Positions 8,963 through 18,599 of a stretch of 64,000 nt of DNA are shown in pieces. How positions within the stretch are numbered: the first letter of the stretch is position 1; each line of letters opens with the position of its first letter. The notes beneath the pieces were generated by a model. It had not been told where the DNA came from, made no database searches, and worked only from the letters and a program-made list of their open reading frames with translations. The stretch covers positions 26,251-90,250 of the forward strand of contig CAKOVX010000005.1 in the NCBI GenBank assembly GCA_934122155.1. Direction: 5' to 3'. This DNA comes from an uncultured Clostridia bacterium. GTDB taxonomy: Bacteria; Bacillota; Clostridia; TANB77; CAG-508. Position numbers and translations under genes: made by a program.

Positions 8963-10327
8963 TTAATTTAATTTTTTTTCAATTAATTGTGCTAAATCGT
9001 TTGCCTTTTCTTTAATATATTCTTGGTCTTCTCCTTCTATCATTACACGAATTAAAGGTTCTGTACCAGATGGTCTAATAAGTACTCTGCCATTGCCTGA
9101 AAATTCTTCTTCTAATTTTTGAATCTCTTTTTGTATCTCTTCGTCCTCTTTATATAACTCTTTTTTGTTGCTTGATACTTTTGCATTTACAAGTACTTGT
9201 GGATATACTTTAATAATGTTGCAAAGTTCTGAAGCTGCTTTTTGCTCTTCTAGCATGACTTTAATCAACATTAAAGATGTTAAAATTCCATCACCTGTTG
9301 GGTTATAGTCTAAGAATATAATATGTCCAGACTGTTCTCCTCCTAAATTATATCCATTTTTAAGCATTTCCTCTAGGACATATCTATCTCCAACTTTAGT
9401 CTGTACTAATTTAAGGCCATTTTCTTCTGCATATTTTCTTAGTCCTAAATTGCTCATTACTGTTGCAACTATTGTATCGTTTTTTAGTGTTCCTTTTTTC
9501 TTCATGTAATTTGAAATAATTGCTAGCAATTTGTCTCCATTAATTTCATTTCCATTTTCATCAATTGCTAAACATCTATCTCCGTCACCATCATAAGCAA
9601 TTCCTAAATTGCAGTTATTTTCTACAACATATTTTTTTATCATGTCTAAATGTGTTGAACCACAATTTTCATTAATATTTACTCCATTAGGAGTATTGTT
9701 CATAATATAATGTTTTATTCCTAATGCTGTAAATACTTTTTCTGCTGCAACTGAAGTTGCACCATTTGCAGTATCTATTGCTACTACAAAGTCTGTTGTA
9801 TCATAACTTTCAAATTCCTCTTCAAAGTTTTTTCTAAAGAAATATACATATTCATCCAACAAATCTGTTCTTACTTCTGCTGTTCCTATTTTATCATTAA
9901 CAGCTGTAAATTCATCTAATTTATCTGAATCCATCATTTCTTCGATTTCTTCTTCTATTTCATCTGGGATTTTCATTCCCTTGTTACTAAAGTATTTTAC
10001 TCCGTTAAATTCATATGTGTTATGTGATGCTGAAATTACCACACTAGCATCTGCTTTTAGTTTTTTTGTTAAATAAGCAACACCTGGTGTTGGAATAACA
10101 CCTAAGCTCTTTACGTTAGCTCCATAACTTAAAAATCCTGCCGTCATAGCACTTTCTATTAGAGTTCCAGAAATTCTAGTATCTCTACCTATTAAAATTG
10201 TAGGTGTATGATTTGTATGTTTTGCTAATGCATACGCACCAGCTTTTGCTACTCGGTATACTAAGCCAGGAGAAAGCTCTGTATTTGCTATTCTTCTAAT
10301 ACCATCTGTCCCAAAATATTTTCTCAT
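8963..10327 (-). CDS. glmM: Phosphoglucosamine mutase
   Basis: The enzyme interconverts glucosamine-6-phosphate and glucosamine-1-phosphate for UDP-GlcNAc and peptidoglycan synthesis. The start MRKYFGTDGIRR at 10327 has AGGAGA nine bases upstream, and an earlier in-frame start lacks such a site. The catalytic phosphoserine lies in SASHN (about residue 102). The metal-binding loop is DGDGDR (about residue 243), and RPSGTEP binds the sugar phosphate near the C-terminus. Its 454 residues match the family's usual length. It is a cytoplasmic housekeeping gene. Confidence 0.95.
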   Translation of the reverse strand: MRKYFGTDGIRRIANTELSPGLVYRVAKAGAYALAKHTNHTPTILIGRDTRISGTLIESAMTAGFLSYGANVKSLGVIPTPGVAYLTKKLKADASVVISASHNTYEFNGVKYFSNKGMKIPDEIEEEIEEMMDSDKLDEFTAVNDKIGTAEVRTDLLDEYVYFFRKNFEEEFESYDTTDFVVAIDTANGATSVAAEKVFTALGIKHYIMNNTPNGVNINENCGSTHLDMIKKYVVENNCNLGIAYDGDGDRCLAIDENGNEINGDKLLAIISNYMKKKGTLKNDTIVATVMSNLGLRKYAEENGLKLVQTKVGDRYVLEEMLKNGYNLGGEQSGHIIFLDYNPTGDGILTSLMLIKVMLEEQKAASELCNIIKVYPQVLVNAKVSSNKKELYKEDEEIQKEIQKLEEEFSGNGRVLIRPSGTEPLIRVMIEGEDQEYIKEKANDLAQLIEKKLN

Positions 10328-10449
10328 TTTATGTATCTCCTTTTTTGTTTGCATATATAATATAAGTTATTCATATTACTGCATTATTGTGAGTTTTTGT
10401 ATTTATTTCTTGAATTATATCATAATATTTTAAATTTGCAATATCTCTT

Positions 10450-12159
10450 TTACATCTTTTCAGGCATTTGAATTCCTAATATTTCTGCCCCTATTTTTAA
10501 CACTAATCCAGTAGCATATGTTAGATATATTCTTGCATTTTGAACATCCTTTTCTTCTACAATTATTTTGTTTTCATTGTAAAAGCTGCTAAATGCCTGT
10601 GCTAGCTTTATTAAATATCTTGCTATAATGTATGGTTCATATTTTTCAGCAGACTGCTTTAATATATCTTCAAAAGAATATATTAATTTTACTACTCTTA
10701 ATGATTGAATATCTGTTAGTTTTGTAAAGTCAACTTCACTTATCTCTGGTATATATCCAGCTTTTTCTAACAAGCTTTTAGTTCTAACATATATATATTG
10801 CATATATGGTCCTGTTTCACCATTAAAGTTAAGCATTGTATCCCAATCAAATATTTCGTCTTTAATTCTGCTATTATATAAGTCATTAAATATAACTGCT
10901 CCAACTCCAATTTTTTTAGCTATTTCTTCTTTGTTTTCTAAGTTTGGATTTTTTTCGTCCATGATTTTTATTACTCTGTTAATAGCTTCATTTAGTAAAT
11001 CTTCTAGCTTTATTATATTGCCTTCTCTTGTTGACATCTTTCCTGTTTTTAATTGTACCATTCCAAAAGGAACATGTACTAAACCATTTGTATATTTTTC
11101 GTTCAAATCTAAATATTTTGCAACTTCAAATATTTGTCTAAAATGCAATATTTGTTCATATGATGTTACATATATAGCTTTATCAAAATCATATGTTCTA
11201 GCTCTATATAGTATAGCTGCCAAATCACGTGTAGCATATGTAGTAGAGCCATTAGTTTTTTCTATAATACATGGTGGCATATCATATTTATCTAAATTAA
11301 CAACTAAAGCTCCTTCTGATTGCTGCAATAATTGCTTTTTATTTAAAATGTCTACTACTTCTTGCATTTTATCAGAATAAAAAGCCTCACCATTCCAAGA
11401 ATCAAACTTAACATTTAATAAATTATATACTTTTTGAAACTCTTTTATACTAAGGTTTTTAAATCTATTCCATAGTTCAATACAAGTTTCGTCTCCATCT
11501 TCTAGTTTTTTAAAATTATTTCTACATTCTTCTAATACTGTTTCATCTTCCTTACATAAATTATTTATTCTAACATAAATTTTTGTAAGTTCTTCAATTG
11601 GGTTTTCTTCAATATTATATTCTGTTCCCCATCTTTTGTATCCTTCTATCAATTTTCCAAATTGTGTTCCATAATCTCCTAAATGATTTACTCCTATGCA
11701 ATTATAACCTAAACGTTTATATGTTTTATATATTGCATTTCCTATTACTGTTGAGCGCAAATGTCCTATATGAAATGGTTTTGCAATGTTTGGTGATGAA
11801 TAATCTACTACAATGTTTTTTCCATTTCCGATTATACTCTTTCCGTATTCTTCTTTTTGTGCAGAAATTTCTTTTAACACATTAGAAACATATTCTTTTG
11901 GAGCTATATAAAAGTTTAAATATCCGTTTACTACTTGAATGTCTTGCATTAGCTCTTCTTCAAATTTTATATTTTCTTTTATTTCTTGTGCTATTACTGC
12001 TGGTGCTTTTTTTAATTCTTTTGCTAATTTAAAACAAGGAAACGAGAAGTCTCCCATTTTTTCATCTGTTGGTACTTCAATATATTCAATTATTTGATTT
12101 TCTGAGATATTTGTTGTTTTACTTATTTCTTGTGCTATTTTTTGTTTAAAATTTATCAT
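10450..12159 (-). CDS. argS: Arginyl-tRNA synthetase
   Basis: This class I synthetase charges all tRNA-Arg species. The N-terminal tRNA D-loop-recognition domain occupies residues 1-100. HIGH appears in PFHIGHLRST (about residue 130), a KMSTREGN loop at about 370, and the DALR anticodon-binding domain at the C-terminus. Its 569 residues are normal. No insertion or missing motif is seen. This is of interest because CGG appears not to be used as an Arg codon anywhere in this window. Confidence 0.96.
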   Translation of the reverse strand: MINFKQKIAQEISKTTNISENQIIEYIEVPTDEKMGDFSFPCFKLAKELKKAPAVIAQEIKENIKFEEELMQDIQVVNGYLNFYIAPKEYVSNVLKEISAQKEEYGKSIIGNGKNIVVDYSSPNIAKPFHIGHLRSTVIGNAIYKTYKRLGYNCIGVNHLGDYGTQFGKLIEGYKRWGTEYNIEENPIEELTKIYVRINNLCKEDETVLEECRNNFKKLEDGDETCIELWNRFKNLSIKEFQKVYNLLNVKFDSWNGEAFYSDKMQEVVDILNKKQLLQQSEGALVVNLDKYDMPPCIIEKTNGSTTYATRDLAAILYRARTYDFDKAIYVTSYEQILHFRQIFEVAKYLDLNEKYTNGLVHVPFGMVQLKTGKMSTREGNIIKLEDLLNEAINRVIKIMDEKNPNLENKEEIAKKIGVGAVIFNDLYNSRIKDEIFDWDTMLNFNGETGPYMQYIYVRTKSLLEKAGYIPEISEVDFTKLTDIQSLRVVKLIYSFEDILKQSAEKYEPYIIARYLIKLAQAFSSFYNENKIIVEEKDVQNARIYLTYATGLVLKIGAEILGIQMPEKM

Positions 12160-12183
12160 TTATACTATGTCCCCTTTTTTGTT

Positions 12184-13326
12184 TTAATCTCCTAAATTTA
12201 TACCTATATGTCTTGCTGTTTTAACTAAATCATCATCTAAGCTTACTTTTCTAATGTTACTTTCTGGTGTATTTCCTGAAACAGCACCAATTTTTTTATT
12301 TTCTCCAACTACACATTCTAGTGGAACACTATTTAATTTTCCATCTTTTATTACTGCTAAAACATTAAACTTTTCTTCTAGTGCTAGTTCCATTGCTTTT
12401 GCTCCATACTTTGTTGACAATACTCTATCAAATGCTGTTGGAGTTCCTCCTCTTTGCATATAGCCTAACACTGTACATCTTGCCTCTAGACCTGTCAATT
12501 TTTGAAGTTCTCTTGCTACTTTCTCTCCAGCTCCTCCAAGTTTATTGTTGTCTACTCCTTCGCCCTTGTCTCTTACTTCTTTTACAGTAATTTCTCCTCC
12601 AATTGGTTTTGCTCCTTCTGCCACTACTACAATACTAAAATTCTTTCCACGTTTTTTACGGTTAAGAATTTTTTGTGCAGCCTTATTTATATCATATGGA
12701 ATTTCAGGAATCAACGCAACGTCTGCTCCTCCAGCAATAGCTGATTCTAGTGCAATCCAGCCTGCATATCTTCCCATAACTTCTAAAACCATAATTCTAT
12801 GGTGTGTATCTGCTGTTGTATGAAGTCTATCAAGTGCTTCTGCTGCCACACTTACTGCTGTGTTATATCCAAATGTAATTTCTGTACAGGCAACATCATT
12901 GTCAATTGTTTTGGGAACACCAATTACATTTATTCCTTTTAAAGATAAATCTCTTGCTGATTTTTGTGTTCCATCTCCTCCTAATGTAAATAAGCAATCT
13001 ATTCCATCTTTTTTTATGTTTTCTACACATTGGTCTGATAAGTCTTTATATACTGTTGTTCCATTTTCTTCAACAGGATAGCAAAATACATTTGCATTTG
13101 TAGATGAACCAATTATTGATCCACCTTTAGGAAGTATTCCTATTGCATTTCCTGTGGCATTTGTACATAATTGTACATAATCATTTTTTAATAACCCTCT
13201 ATATCCATCTATAAATCCATAACATTCTACATTGTTATTTTCAGCAGTTTTTATAATTGCTCTTATAACTGCATTAAATCCTGAAACATCTCCGCCATTT
13301 GCTAAAATAGCAACTCTTTTTATCAT
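12184..13326 (-). CDS. pfkA: 6-phosphofructokinase (group III type)
   Basis: It phosphorylates fructose-6-phosphate in glycolysis. The motif GGDGTQKSA (about residues 97-105) has glycine where PPi-dependent enzymes carry a second aspartate (GGDD). The next motif PKTIDND carries the lysine typical of the mixed PPi/ATP group III clade. This combination usually means ATP as donor within a family that also holds PPi enzymes. MGRYAGW and ARCTVLGYMQRGG are present. Its 380 residues are longer than the 320-residue E. coli type, as expected for group III. It lies 24 bases after argS. Confidence 0.92.
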   Translation of the reverse strand: MIKRVAILANGGDVSGFNAVIRAIIKTAENNNVECYGFIDGYRGLLKNDYVQLCTNATGNAIGILPKGGSIIGSSTNANVFCYPVEENGTTVYKDLSDQCVENIKKDGIDCLFTLGGDGTQKSARDLSLKGINVIGVPKTIDNDVACTEITFGYNTAVSVAAEALDRLHTTADTHHRIMVLEVMGRYAGWIALESAIAGGADVALIPEIPYDINKAAQKILNRKKRGKNFSIVVVAEGAKPIGGEITVKEVRDKGEGVDNNKLGGAGEKVARELQKLTGLEARCTVLGYMQRGGTPTAFDRVLSTKYGAKAMELALEEKFNVLAVIKDGKLNSVPLECVVGENKKIGAVSGNTPESNIRKVSLDDDLVKTARHIGINLGD

Positions 13327-13403
13327 AGTTGTTTTCCACCTTTCAATCTTTTACTTTTATTATTATACCAATAAATAAAAAAAATACAATAAAAATGTCA
13401 AAA

Positions 13404-13446
13404 AAATACTTTCTTTACTTGTTTTCATTATTGTAAGAAAGTATTT
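13404..13446 (-). terminator. Terminator of the spoIIIA operon
   Basis: AAATACTTTCTT (13404-13415) pairs with AAGAAAGTATTT (13435-13446). On the minus strand the stem ends in a run of T residues, directly after the spoIIIAH stop. Confidence 0.75.
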
Positions 13447-13457
13447 TTAATTAATAT

Positions 13458-14114
13458 TTAGTTTTTATTACTTATATTTATTTTATTTACTTTTACGTTC
13501 ATTTCTCTTGTTATAATATTTTGAATTTGAGCAATTGCTTTTTCATCTAGCTTTTCTACTTTTACTATTGTAGTTACACTTCCATTATTAGCAAATATTA
13601 TAACATCTTGAAAGCCTTTTGTTTTTATTAGGTTTTCTGCTATCATAATAGCATTTTTTTCATTGTTTATTCTTTTTATTTCTTCTTGTGCTGTTTTCTT
13701 TTCTTCTGAACTTAAATTATTAGTTTCTAATATTTTTTGGTAATTGTCTAACATTTGAGAATACATTTTGTCTCTGTCTAACCTTGATTGTGCAAAATAG
13801 CCGTCTTCTTGTGTTGATGTGTTTTGAGTTGCATTTCTATTTGTGTTTTCTTGGGTGTTATTAGTAGTAGCAACATTTTCTGTATTTTGTACTGTTTCAT
13901 TTTGTGTTTGTTTGTTTTCTGTGGCTTCATTTGCACTTACTAATTGCGCATCACCTATTCCTGCCATTAGTTCTGAATCAGCTGCACTACTTGTAGGTAT
14001 TAAATTACTTTCTTTACTTTGATTTGCAAAATTTAAGTATCCTGCTGTAACTAGCATAAGTGCTATTACTGCAACAACAATTTGATTTCTTTTTAAAATT
14101 TTCATATATATCAT
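13458..14114 (-). CDS. spoIIIAH: Stage III sporulation protein AH
   Basis: It is the mother-cell membrane protein of the feeding-tube channel that binds SpoIIQ on the forespore side. One N-terminal helix (about residues 10-27) is followed by a Thr/Asn/Gln-rich linker (about 60-105). The conserved coiled and ring-building C-terminal domain (RDKMYSQMLDNYQKIL onward) follows. The start at 14114 has AAAGGA six bases upstream; an alternative ATG lies three codons later. It is the last gene of the eight-gene operon and is followed by a terminator. Confidence 0.92.
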   Translation of the reverse strand: MIYMKILKRNQIVVAVIALMLVTAGYLNFANQSKESNLIPTSSAADSELMAGIGDAQLVSANEATENKQTQNETVQNTENVATTNNTQENTNRNATQNTSTQEDGYFAQSRLDRDKMYSQMLDNYQKILETNNLSSEEKKTAQEEIKRINNEKNAIMIAENLIKTKGFQDVIIFANNGSVTTIVKVEKLDEKAIAQIQNIITREMNVKVNKINISNKN

Positions 14115-14127
14115 CTCAAATCCTTTC

Positions 14128-14730
14128 TTAATTTTCGCTCATTGCAAAAACTTGTATTTTATGTGATGCCAAACCTGTAACCGCTTCCACTGCTTGAATA
14201 ATATCAGCTTTTATATTTGTATTAGTGGCTCCCTGTGCTGTGACAATTGCACCTTCAACTTTTGGGCTCACAGTGCTTTGAGTTATAGGTGTTTTTGTTC
14301 CATTAGTTTCTTGATATATGACTTCTCGTTTTATGTCTGTTTCAACTACTTTTCTGGTTCCACCAGCTTTATCTTGTTCTTGAGTGTCTTTCTGAGATGA
14401 GTCTTCATTATATAATGGAACTGTTTGACTAGTTTGTGAATATGTAATTAAAACCTTTACTTTTCCTACTCCATTTATTTTTTGAAGTATGTTTTCTAAC
14501 TGATTGCTCAAGTTATTATCTTTTTGTTCTGTAATATTTTGTTCTTGTGTAGCTAATCTTTTATTGCTATCTGTACTTTTGGTATCTTCCTTTTTATCCT
14601 TCCAAATTAAGTTTATAGCTACTAATACTACAATAAGTATAATCAGAAAAAATACTAAGTTTTCAATTTTCTTTTTGTTGTTTCCATCATCTGATTTTGA
14701 AACCAGTTCCTTTATTTTCTCCTTAAACAT
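14128..14730 (-). CDS. spoIIIAG: Stage III sporulation protein AG
   Basis: Ring-forming channel component of the SpoIIIA-SpoIIQ complex. One membrane helix lies at about residues 25-42. A polar linker and the ring-building domain (LENILQKINGVGKVKVLITY, then KVEGAIVTAQGA) follow. Its 200 residues fit the family. It lies 13 bases before spoIIIAH in the operon. Confidence 0.93.
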   Translation of the reverse strand: MFKEKIKELVSKSDDGNNKKKIENLVFFLIILIVVLVAINLIWKDKKEDTKSTDSNKRLATQEQNITEQKDNNLSNQLENILQKINGVGKVKVLITYSQTSQTVPLYNEDSSQKDTQEQDKAGGTRKVVETDIKREVIYQETNGTKTPITQSTVSPKVEGAIVTAQGATNTNIKADIIQAVEAVTGLASHKIQVFAMSEN

Positions 14731-14741
14731 ATTTACTCCTC

Positions 14742-15338
14742 CTAATTTATATTTATATTTTTCTCTTCTAAGTTATATATGCCACTTAAATATGCTTTTA
14801 AATCATTTTGCTCCTTAGTTGAAATACTTATATTCTCTTCTTTATTTTCATTAGTATTACTAATTGTAATATTTATTTCATTTACCCCTTTAACCTCATT
14901 GTTTTCTTCATTTTTCTTTTTACTAACTTGTGCAAATATCTTTTTTAAAGTATATTGTTCATCATTAGATATTTCTAAAGTCAAACTTTTAACACTATAT
15001 CCTTTTTCTTGTATTTTTTGTTTCATATCACTTTTTAAATTTGTTATATATACTTGTTTTATTTGATTTTGTTGGCTACTCTCTATATTTTCCTGACTGC
15101 TTTTAGCAGATACTTCTATATATGTATTTATGTCATATATGTCTGAGACTCTAAATTCATTGCCTGTAACTTTGGTTATTACAGGAGAAACTATTGAAAA
15201 CAAGATGTATACTCCAATTACAACTTTAACATATTTTTTGCAATTGCCATCTGGCAAAAGCATTTCAATAATTGTACCAATTATAACCGCTATTATTATT
15301 CCTTGTATCCAACCACTTATCCAATTCATGATTTTCAC
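14742..15338 (-). CDS. spoIIIAF: Stage III sporulation protein AF
   Basis: Membrane protein with two N-terminal helices (about residues 5-25 and 36-55) and a soluble ring-building-motif domain at about 90-190. Its 198 residues fit SpoIIIAF. It directly abuts spoIIIAE, with no gap between the stop of AE and the start of AF, which suggests translational coupling. Confidence 0.93.
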   Translation of the reverse strand: MKIMNWISGWIQGIIIAVIIGTIIEMLLPDGNCKKYVKVVIGVYILFSIVSPVITKVTGNEFRVSDIYDINTYIEVSAKSSQENIESSQQNQIKQVYITNLKSDMKQKIQEKGYSVKSLTLEISNDEQYTLKKIFAQVSKKKNEENNEVKGVNEINITISNTNENKEENISISTKEQNDLKAYLSGIYNLEEKNININ

Positions 15339-16490
15339 CTACCTATACATCAGTCCACTATTAGTAATCTTTAGTACCAGAGTGGTTCCTACAATTAACA
15401 TTACAGACACACTACACATAATAGCAAGTAACATTTTAAAAGTGTTTCCCATTTCTTCTAAAAGCTTTACTATTTTCTCATCTGCTATTGGTTGACATAC
15501 AGCTCCTGCTAAGTAATATAGTCCCATCAGTATTGCGAGTTTAATTATTGGGCCAACGCATATTGCAATTACTACCACCACTCCAACTATTCCAACTGCA
15601 TTTTTTAATATGTTGCTACACCCCATTACAGTATCTACTGCATCACCTAATATTTTACCTACTACTGGTATAAAGTTTGAGACAGCAGCTTTAGTAGTTT
15701 TTGCAGTTATTCCATCTACTGTACTGCTTAGGCTTCCTTCTACTGAAATTATTCCTACAAATAAAGTAAGTACAACTCCTAATGTCCATACAACTGTAGA
15801 ATTAAAGAACTTTGATAGCTTGTCTACTTGAATTCTGCTAGATACTTTTGAGATAATTGCTAATGCTGTTGATATTAGTACAAATGGTAATAAAATAGTA
15901 GTTATAAAGTTGCCTATAAAGGTTATTATAAATAGTATAATTGGTTCTAGTATTCCAGCAGATGCAAAGTTACCAGTAGTTAACATCAAAGTGATAAGCA
16001 GTGGCACTAGGCTATTCATAAATCCAACTAAGTTTTGAATACTCGTTTTTACCATTTGAAGAATATCTGAGAAATTTGCCATTATCAAAGTAACTATCAA
16101 AATATATTGAACATAATATGTAATTTGGGCAACATTTTTGTTTTCTAATCCCTCACTAATGCTTTTTAATATGCTATGAATTATAATTATTACAAGTATG
16201 CTTCCTAATACAGTAGCACAGTTTAATACTTCTTTTCCTACTAAACTTACTATGCTTTTTATAATTGTGTCATTGTCTATTTTGCCAGTAATTGCTGAAG
16301 TAAACAGTTCATTCACATCTATATCTTTAAAAGTATTTTGTGTGTACTTTTGTGCTTCTTTTATAAAGCTTGATATGTTTAGTTCTTCTTGTTGTGACTG
16401 TAAAACATCTTGACTAGTTGTTTCTGAGGCTATGCAAATGCTTGGAATAAAAATTAAAAACAAAATGGTTATGATAAATATTTTTTTCAT
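15339..16490 (-). CDS. spoIIIAE: Stage III sporulation protein AE
   Basis: Polytopic channel component with an N-terminal signal-like helix, a short extracytoplasmic part and about seven further hydrophobic helices between residues 85 and 380. The 383 residues agree with the family. It is a mother-cell membrane protein needed for forespore gene expression late in engulfment. Confidence 0.93.
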   Translation of the reverse strand: MKKIFIITILFLIFIPSICIASETTSQDVLQSQQEELNISSFIKEAQKYTQNTFKDIDVNELFTSAITGKIDNDTIIKSIVSLVGKEVLNCATVLGSILVIIIIHSILKSISEGLENKNVAQITYYVQYILIVTLIMANFSDILQMVKTSIQNLVGFMNSLVPLLITLMLTTGNFASAGILEPIILFIITFIGNFITTILLPFVLISTALAIISKVSSRIQVDKLSKFFNSTVVWTLGVVLTLFVGIISVEGSLSSTVDGITAKTTKAAVSNFIPVVGKILGDAVDTVMGCSNILKNAVGIVGVVVVIAICVGPIIKLAILMGLYYLAGAVCQPIADEKIVKLLEEMGNTFKMLLAIMCSVSVMLIVGTTLVLKITNSGLMYR

Positions 16491-16505
16491 TTGTTTAATT
16501 CCTTT

Positions 16506-16893
16506 TTATGGCAATAGTTTTAATATTGTTTCTAAAAGACTTGCTATTATTGGTATTGACATAGAAATAATTAAAACTTTTCCACCTAAATCTACTTTAT
16601 TGGCTATTGCGGTTTCTCCTGTGTCTTTGCAAATGCTAACTGTAAATTCTGTTAAAAATGCTATTCCAGTTATTTTTATTAGGAGTATTAGAAATTCATT
16701 GTTTATTGCAGTTTTATTTGATAATGTTGTTAGCAAATCTATTATTGCTCCTATCTTGTCCATTATCATCACTAAAATTAGCACTCCTGCTGCTAAAGAA
16801 ACATACAGCACAAATTCTGGTCTATATTGTTTTACAATTACAATTATAATTAATGAAATTAGCCCGAACTCCAATAATTTTAATTATATCCAT
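16506..16893 (-). CDS. spoIIIAD: Stage III sporulation protein AD, read through a +1 frameshift at codon 10 (CGG)
   Basis: The family N-terminus is encoded from the ATG at 16893 (MDIIKIIGV), 17 bases after the spoIIIAC stop, with AAGGA upstream. Codon 10 in that frame is CGG, and the frame then ends at a TAG 14 codons on. Skipping the C of CGG gives GTT GGG CTA (V-G-L) and runs through the rest of a normal SpoIIIAD (LISLIIIVIVKQYRPEF to ETILKLLP, four hydrophobic helices), about 128 residues in total. The B. subtilis protein, as I recall it, has the same V-G-L junction. Starting instead at an internal TTG would delete the conserved first helix half. Confidence 0.85.
16863..16866 (-). other. 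CGGG +1 frameshift site in spoIIIAD
   Basis: Coding context GGA GTT CGG GCT AAT. Removing the C gives GTT GGG CTA ATT, which matches the family sequence across the junction. It is the only in-frame CGG of the operon. Confidence 0.8.
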
Positions 16894-16910
16894 TGCCTTT
16901 TTATCCTTTC

Positions 16911-17105
16911 TTATAGTCCAAACATTGTTCTTACACTAGTGAATAGAGTGCTAATTTCTTTTATTACAAGAGTAAGAACAATTACAAGTCCTGCTAATGT
17001 TGTCATCATTGCTTGATCTTCTCTTCCTGCTCTTACTAAAACTTGATATAGCACAGCTACTAAAATTCCAATTGCTGCTATTTTAAATAATAAACTAATA
17101 TCCAT
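16911..17105 (-). CDS. spoIIIAC: Stage III sporulation protein AC
   Basis: A 64-residue protein with two hydrophobic helices separated by the polar AGREDQA turn, the classic SpoIIIAC layout. It is a small membrane component of the SpoIIIA channel between spoIIIAB and spoIIIAD. Confidence 0.93.
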   Translation of the reverse strand: MDISLLFKIAAIGILVAVLYQVLVRAGREDQAMMTTLAGLVIVLTLVIKEISTLFTSVRTMFGL

Positions 17106-17120
17106 ACTTTATATCTCCTT

Positions 17121-17630
17121 TTAAATTAGTATAATTGCAATTGTTAGTCCTGTGACTAAGCCTAGAGTTCTATACATTTTCTCGTTTTTTCTACGTTCTT
17201 CTGAAGCATTTTCTAGTTGTGCAGTCAAAAAATCATTTACTACTTCAATTTCACTAAGTTGTCCATCTAAATCAGTTTGTCCTAGTAATCTTCCTAAGTT
17301 TTGTATTACAGAAATATCTTCTTGATTTAGGTTACACTTAGTTTCTTGTAAAGCTTGTATCCATGCTTCTCCTGCTGGAACTTCTTTCATTCTATTTGCT
17401 GCTCTGTCAAAAATACTCCCAACATTCCCACCTATTTTATTTGCTATTTCCATAAAAACATTTGGAATTGCCTCATATGTAAATTTAATTTTAGTTGCAA
17501 ACATATTAAGGGCATTTTTCATTTCTTTTATTTCTTTTTCTCTGTTTGCATATTTTTTTGAAAATAGTATTCCTATTATGCTACTTGTAACTATAATCAT
17601 AGCTAATATAAATAATCTAAAAGCTAACAT
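17121..17630 (-). CDS. spoIIIAB: Stage III sporulation protein AB
   Basis: Membrane-anchored protein with helices at both ends (about 3-20 and 155-169) and a GspF-like helical domain between (FSKKYANREKEIKEM; VPAGEAWIQAL; LGQTDLDGQ). Its 169 residues fit the family. AGGAGGAAATAAA precedes the ATG. It follows spoIIIAA by 11 bases. Confidence 0.93.
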   Translation of the reverse strand: MLAFRLFILAMIIVTSSIIGILFSKKYANREKEIKEMKNALNMFATKIKFTYEAIPNVFMEIANKIGGNVGSIFDRAANRMKEVPAGEAWIQALQETKCNLNQEDISVIQNLGRLLGQTDLDGQLSEIEVVNDFLTAQLENASEERRKNEKMYRTLGLVTGLTIAIILI

Positions 17631-17641
17631 TTTATTTCCTC

Positions 17642-18535
17642 CTAAACTGCTTTTCTTTGGTTTTGTTTTTCATATACCAAATGTACATCTCTTTTGTTGT
17701 TCAAAATCAGTATTTTGTCTATGTATCCATTTAGCACTAATTGGCTTAATATTGGGTTTTCTTTAATTTGTTCTAAGCTATCTCCATGCGCTGTGAATAT
17801 TCCATTTACTCCTGAGCTAACTGCATATTCAATTGCTTCTATATCTTCTTTGCTTCCTATTTCATCTGCAATTATTACATTTGGACTCATAGATCTAACT
17901 AGCATTTTCATCCCAAGTGCTTTTGGTATATTATCTATCACATCTGTTCTTATTCCTAAATCATTTTGTGACACTCCTTTATATGTAGCAGATATTTCTC
18001 CTCTTTCATCTACTACTCCACAAGTAATGCCTTTAAAATTCATTTCTGGAATTCCATTACTGATTCTTCTAATTATGTCTTTTAATAATGTAGTTTTCCC
18101 TAAGCCTGGTGGTGAAACAATTAAGGTGTTCCATACAGTATTTCTGTTTAATATATGTATAATAGCTTTATTACTGCAATTTAGTACTTGCCTTGCAATT
18201 CTAAAGTTTAGGCTACTAATATAACTCAAGGTTGCTACTTTTCCGTCTTTTATTATTGCATTTCCTGTCACTCCTATACGATGCCCACCTTTTAAGGTTA
18301 TAAATCCTTCACATATTTGACTTTGATAAGAATATAAGGAGTTGTCACATACTCTTTGTAAAATTTGAAGTACCATCTCAGGAGTAGTAATATAGTCTAA
18401 TACTTTTTCATCTATATTGCTTTTTAGTATAACTGGCTTAGCTGTTCTAACTCTAATCTCTTCTACATTGTTCATATTACTGGATATGATTTTTTGTTTT
18501 AATACTTCTGGTAAAAAATTTAATATTTCGTCCAT
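17642..18535 (-). CDS. spoIIIAA: Stage III sporulation protein AA (AAA+/secretion-type ATPase)
   Basis: The motor ATPase of the SpoIIIA channel, related to type II/IV secretion ATPases. Walker A is PPGLGKTTL (about residue 142), and a Walker B-like segment (NVIIADEIGS) lies near 205. I use the ATG at 18535 (MDEILNFLPEVL) with AGAGGT seven to eight bases upstream, because longer in-frame extensions lack a site and family support. It is the first gene of the operon; I could not identify a convincing sigma-E promoter. Confidence 0.93.
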   Translation of the reverse strand: MDEILNFLPEVLKQKIISSNMNNVEEIRVRTAKPVILKSNIDEKVLDYITTPEMVLQILQRVCDNSLYSYQSQICEGFITLKGGHRIGVTGNAIIKDGKVATLSYISSLNFRIARQVLNCSNKAIIHILNRNTVWNTLIVSPPGLGKTTLLKDIIRRISNGIPEMNFKGITCGVVDERGEISATYKGVSQNDLGIRTDVIDNIPKALGMKMLVRSMSPNVIIADEIGSKEDIEAIEYAVSSGVNGIFTAHGDSLEQIKENPILSQLVLNGYIDKILILNNKRDVHLVYEKQNQRKAV

Positions 18536-18599
18536 AGCTTGTACCTCTTTATTAATTTTGAAAACGTGCCAAAATTCTCTGTCCACTATGGCACACAAA

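Noticed and set aside
16506..16874. Internal TTG as the true start of spoIIIAD
   Set aside because: It would remove the conserved N-terminal residues that are encoded immediately upstream in the other frame with a proper start and ribosome binding site.
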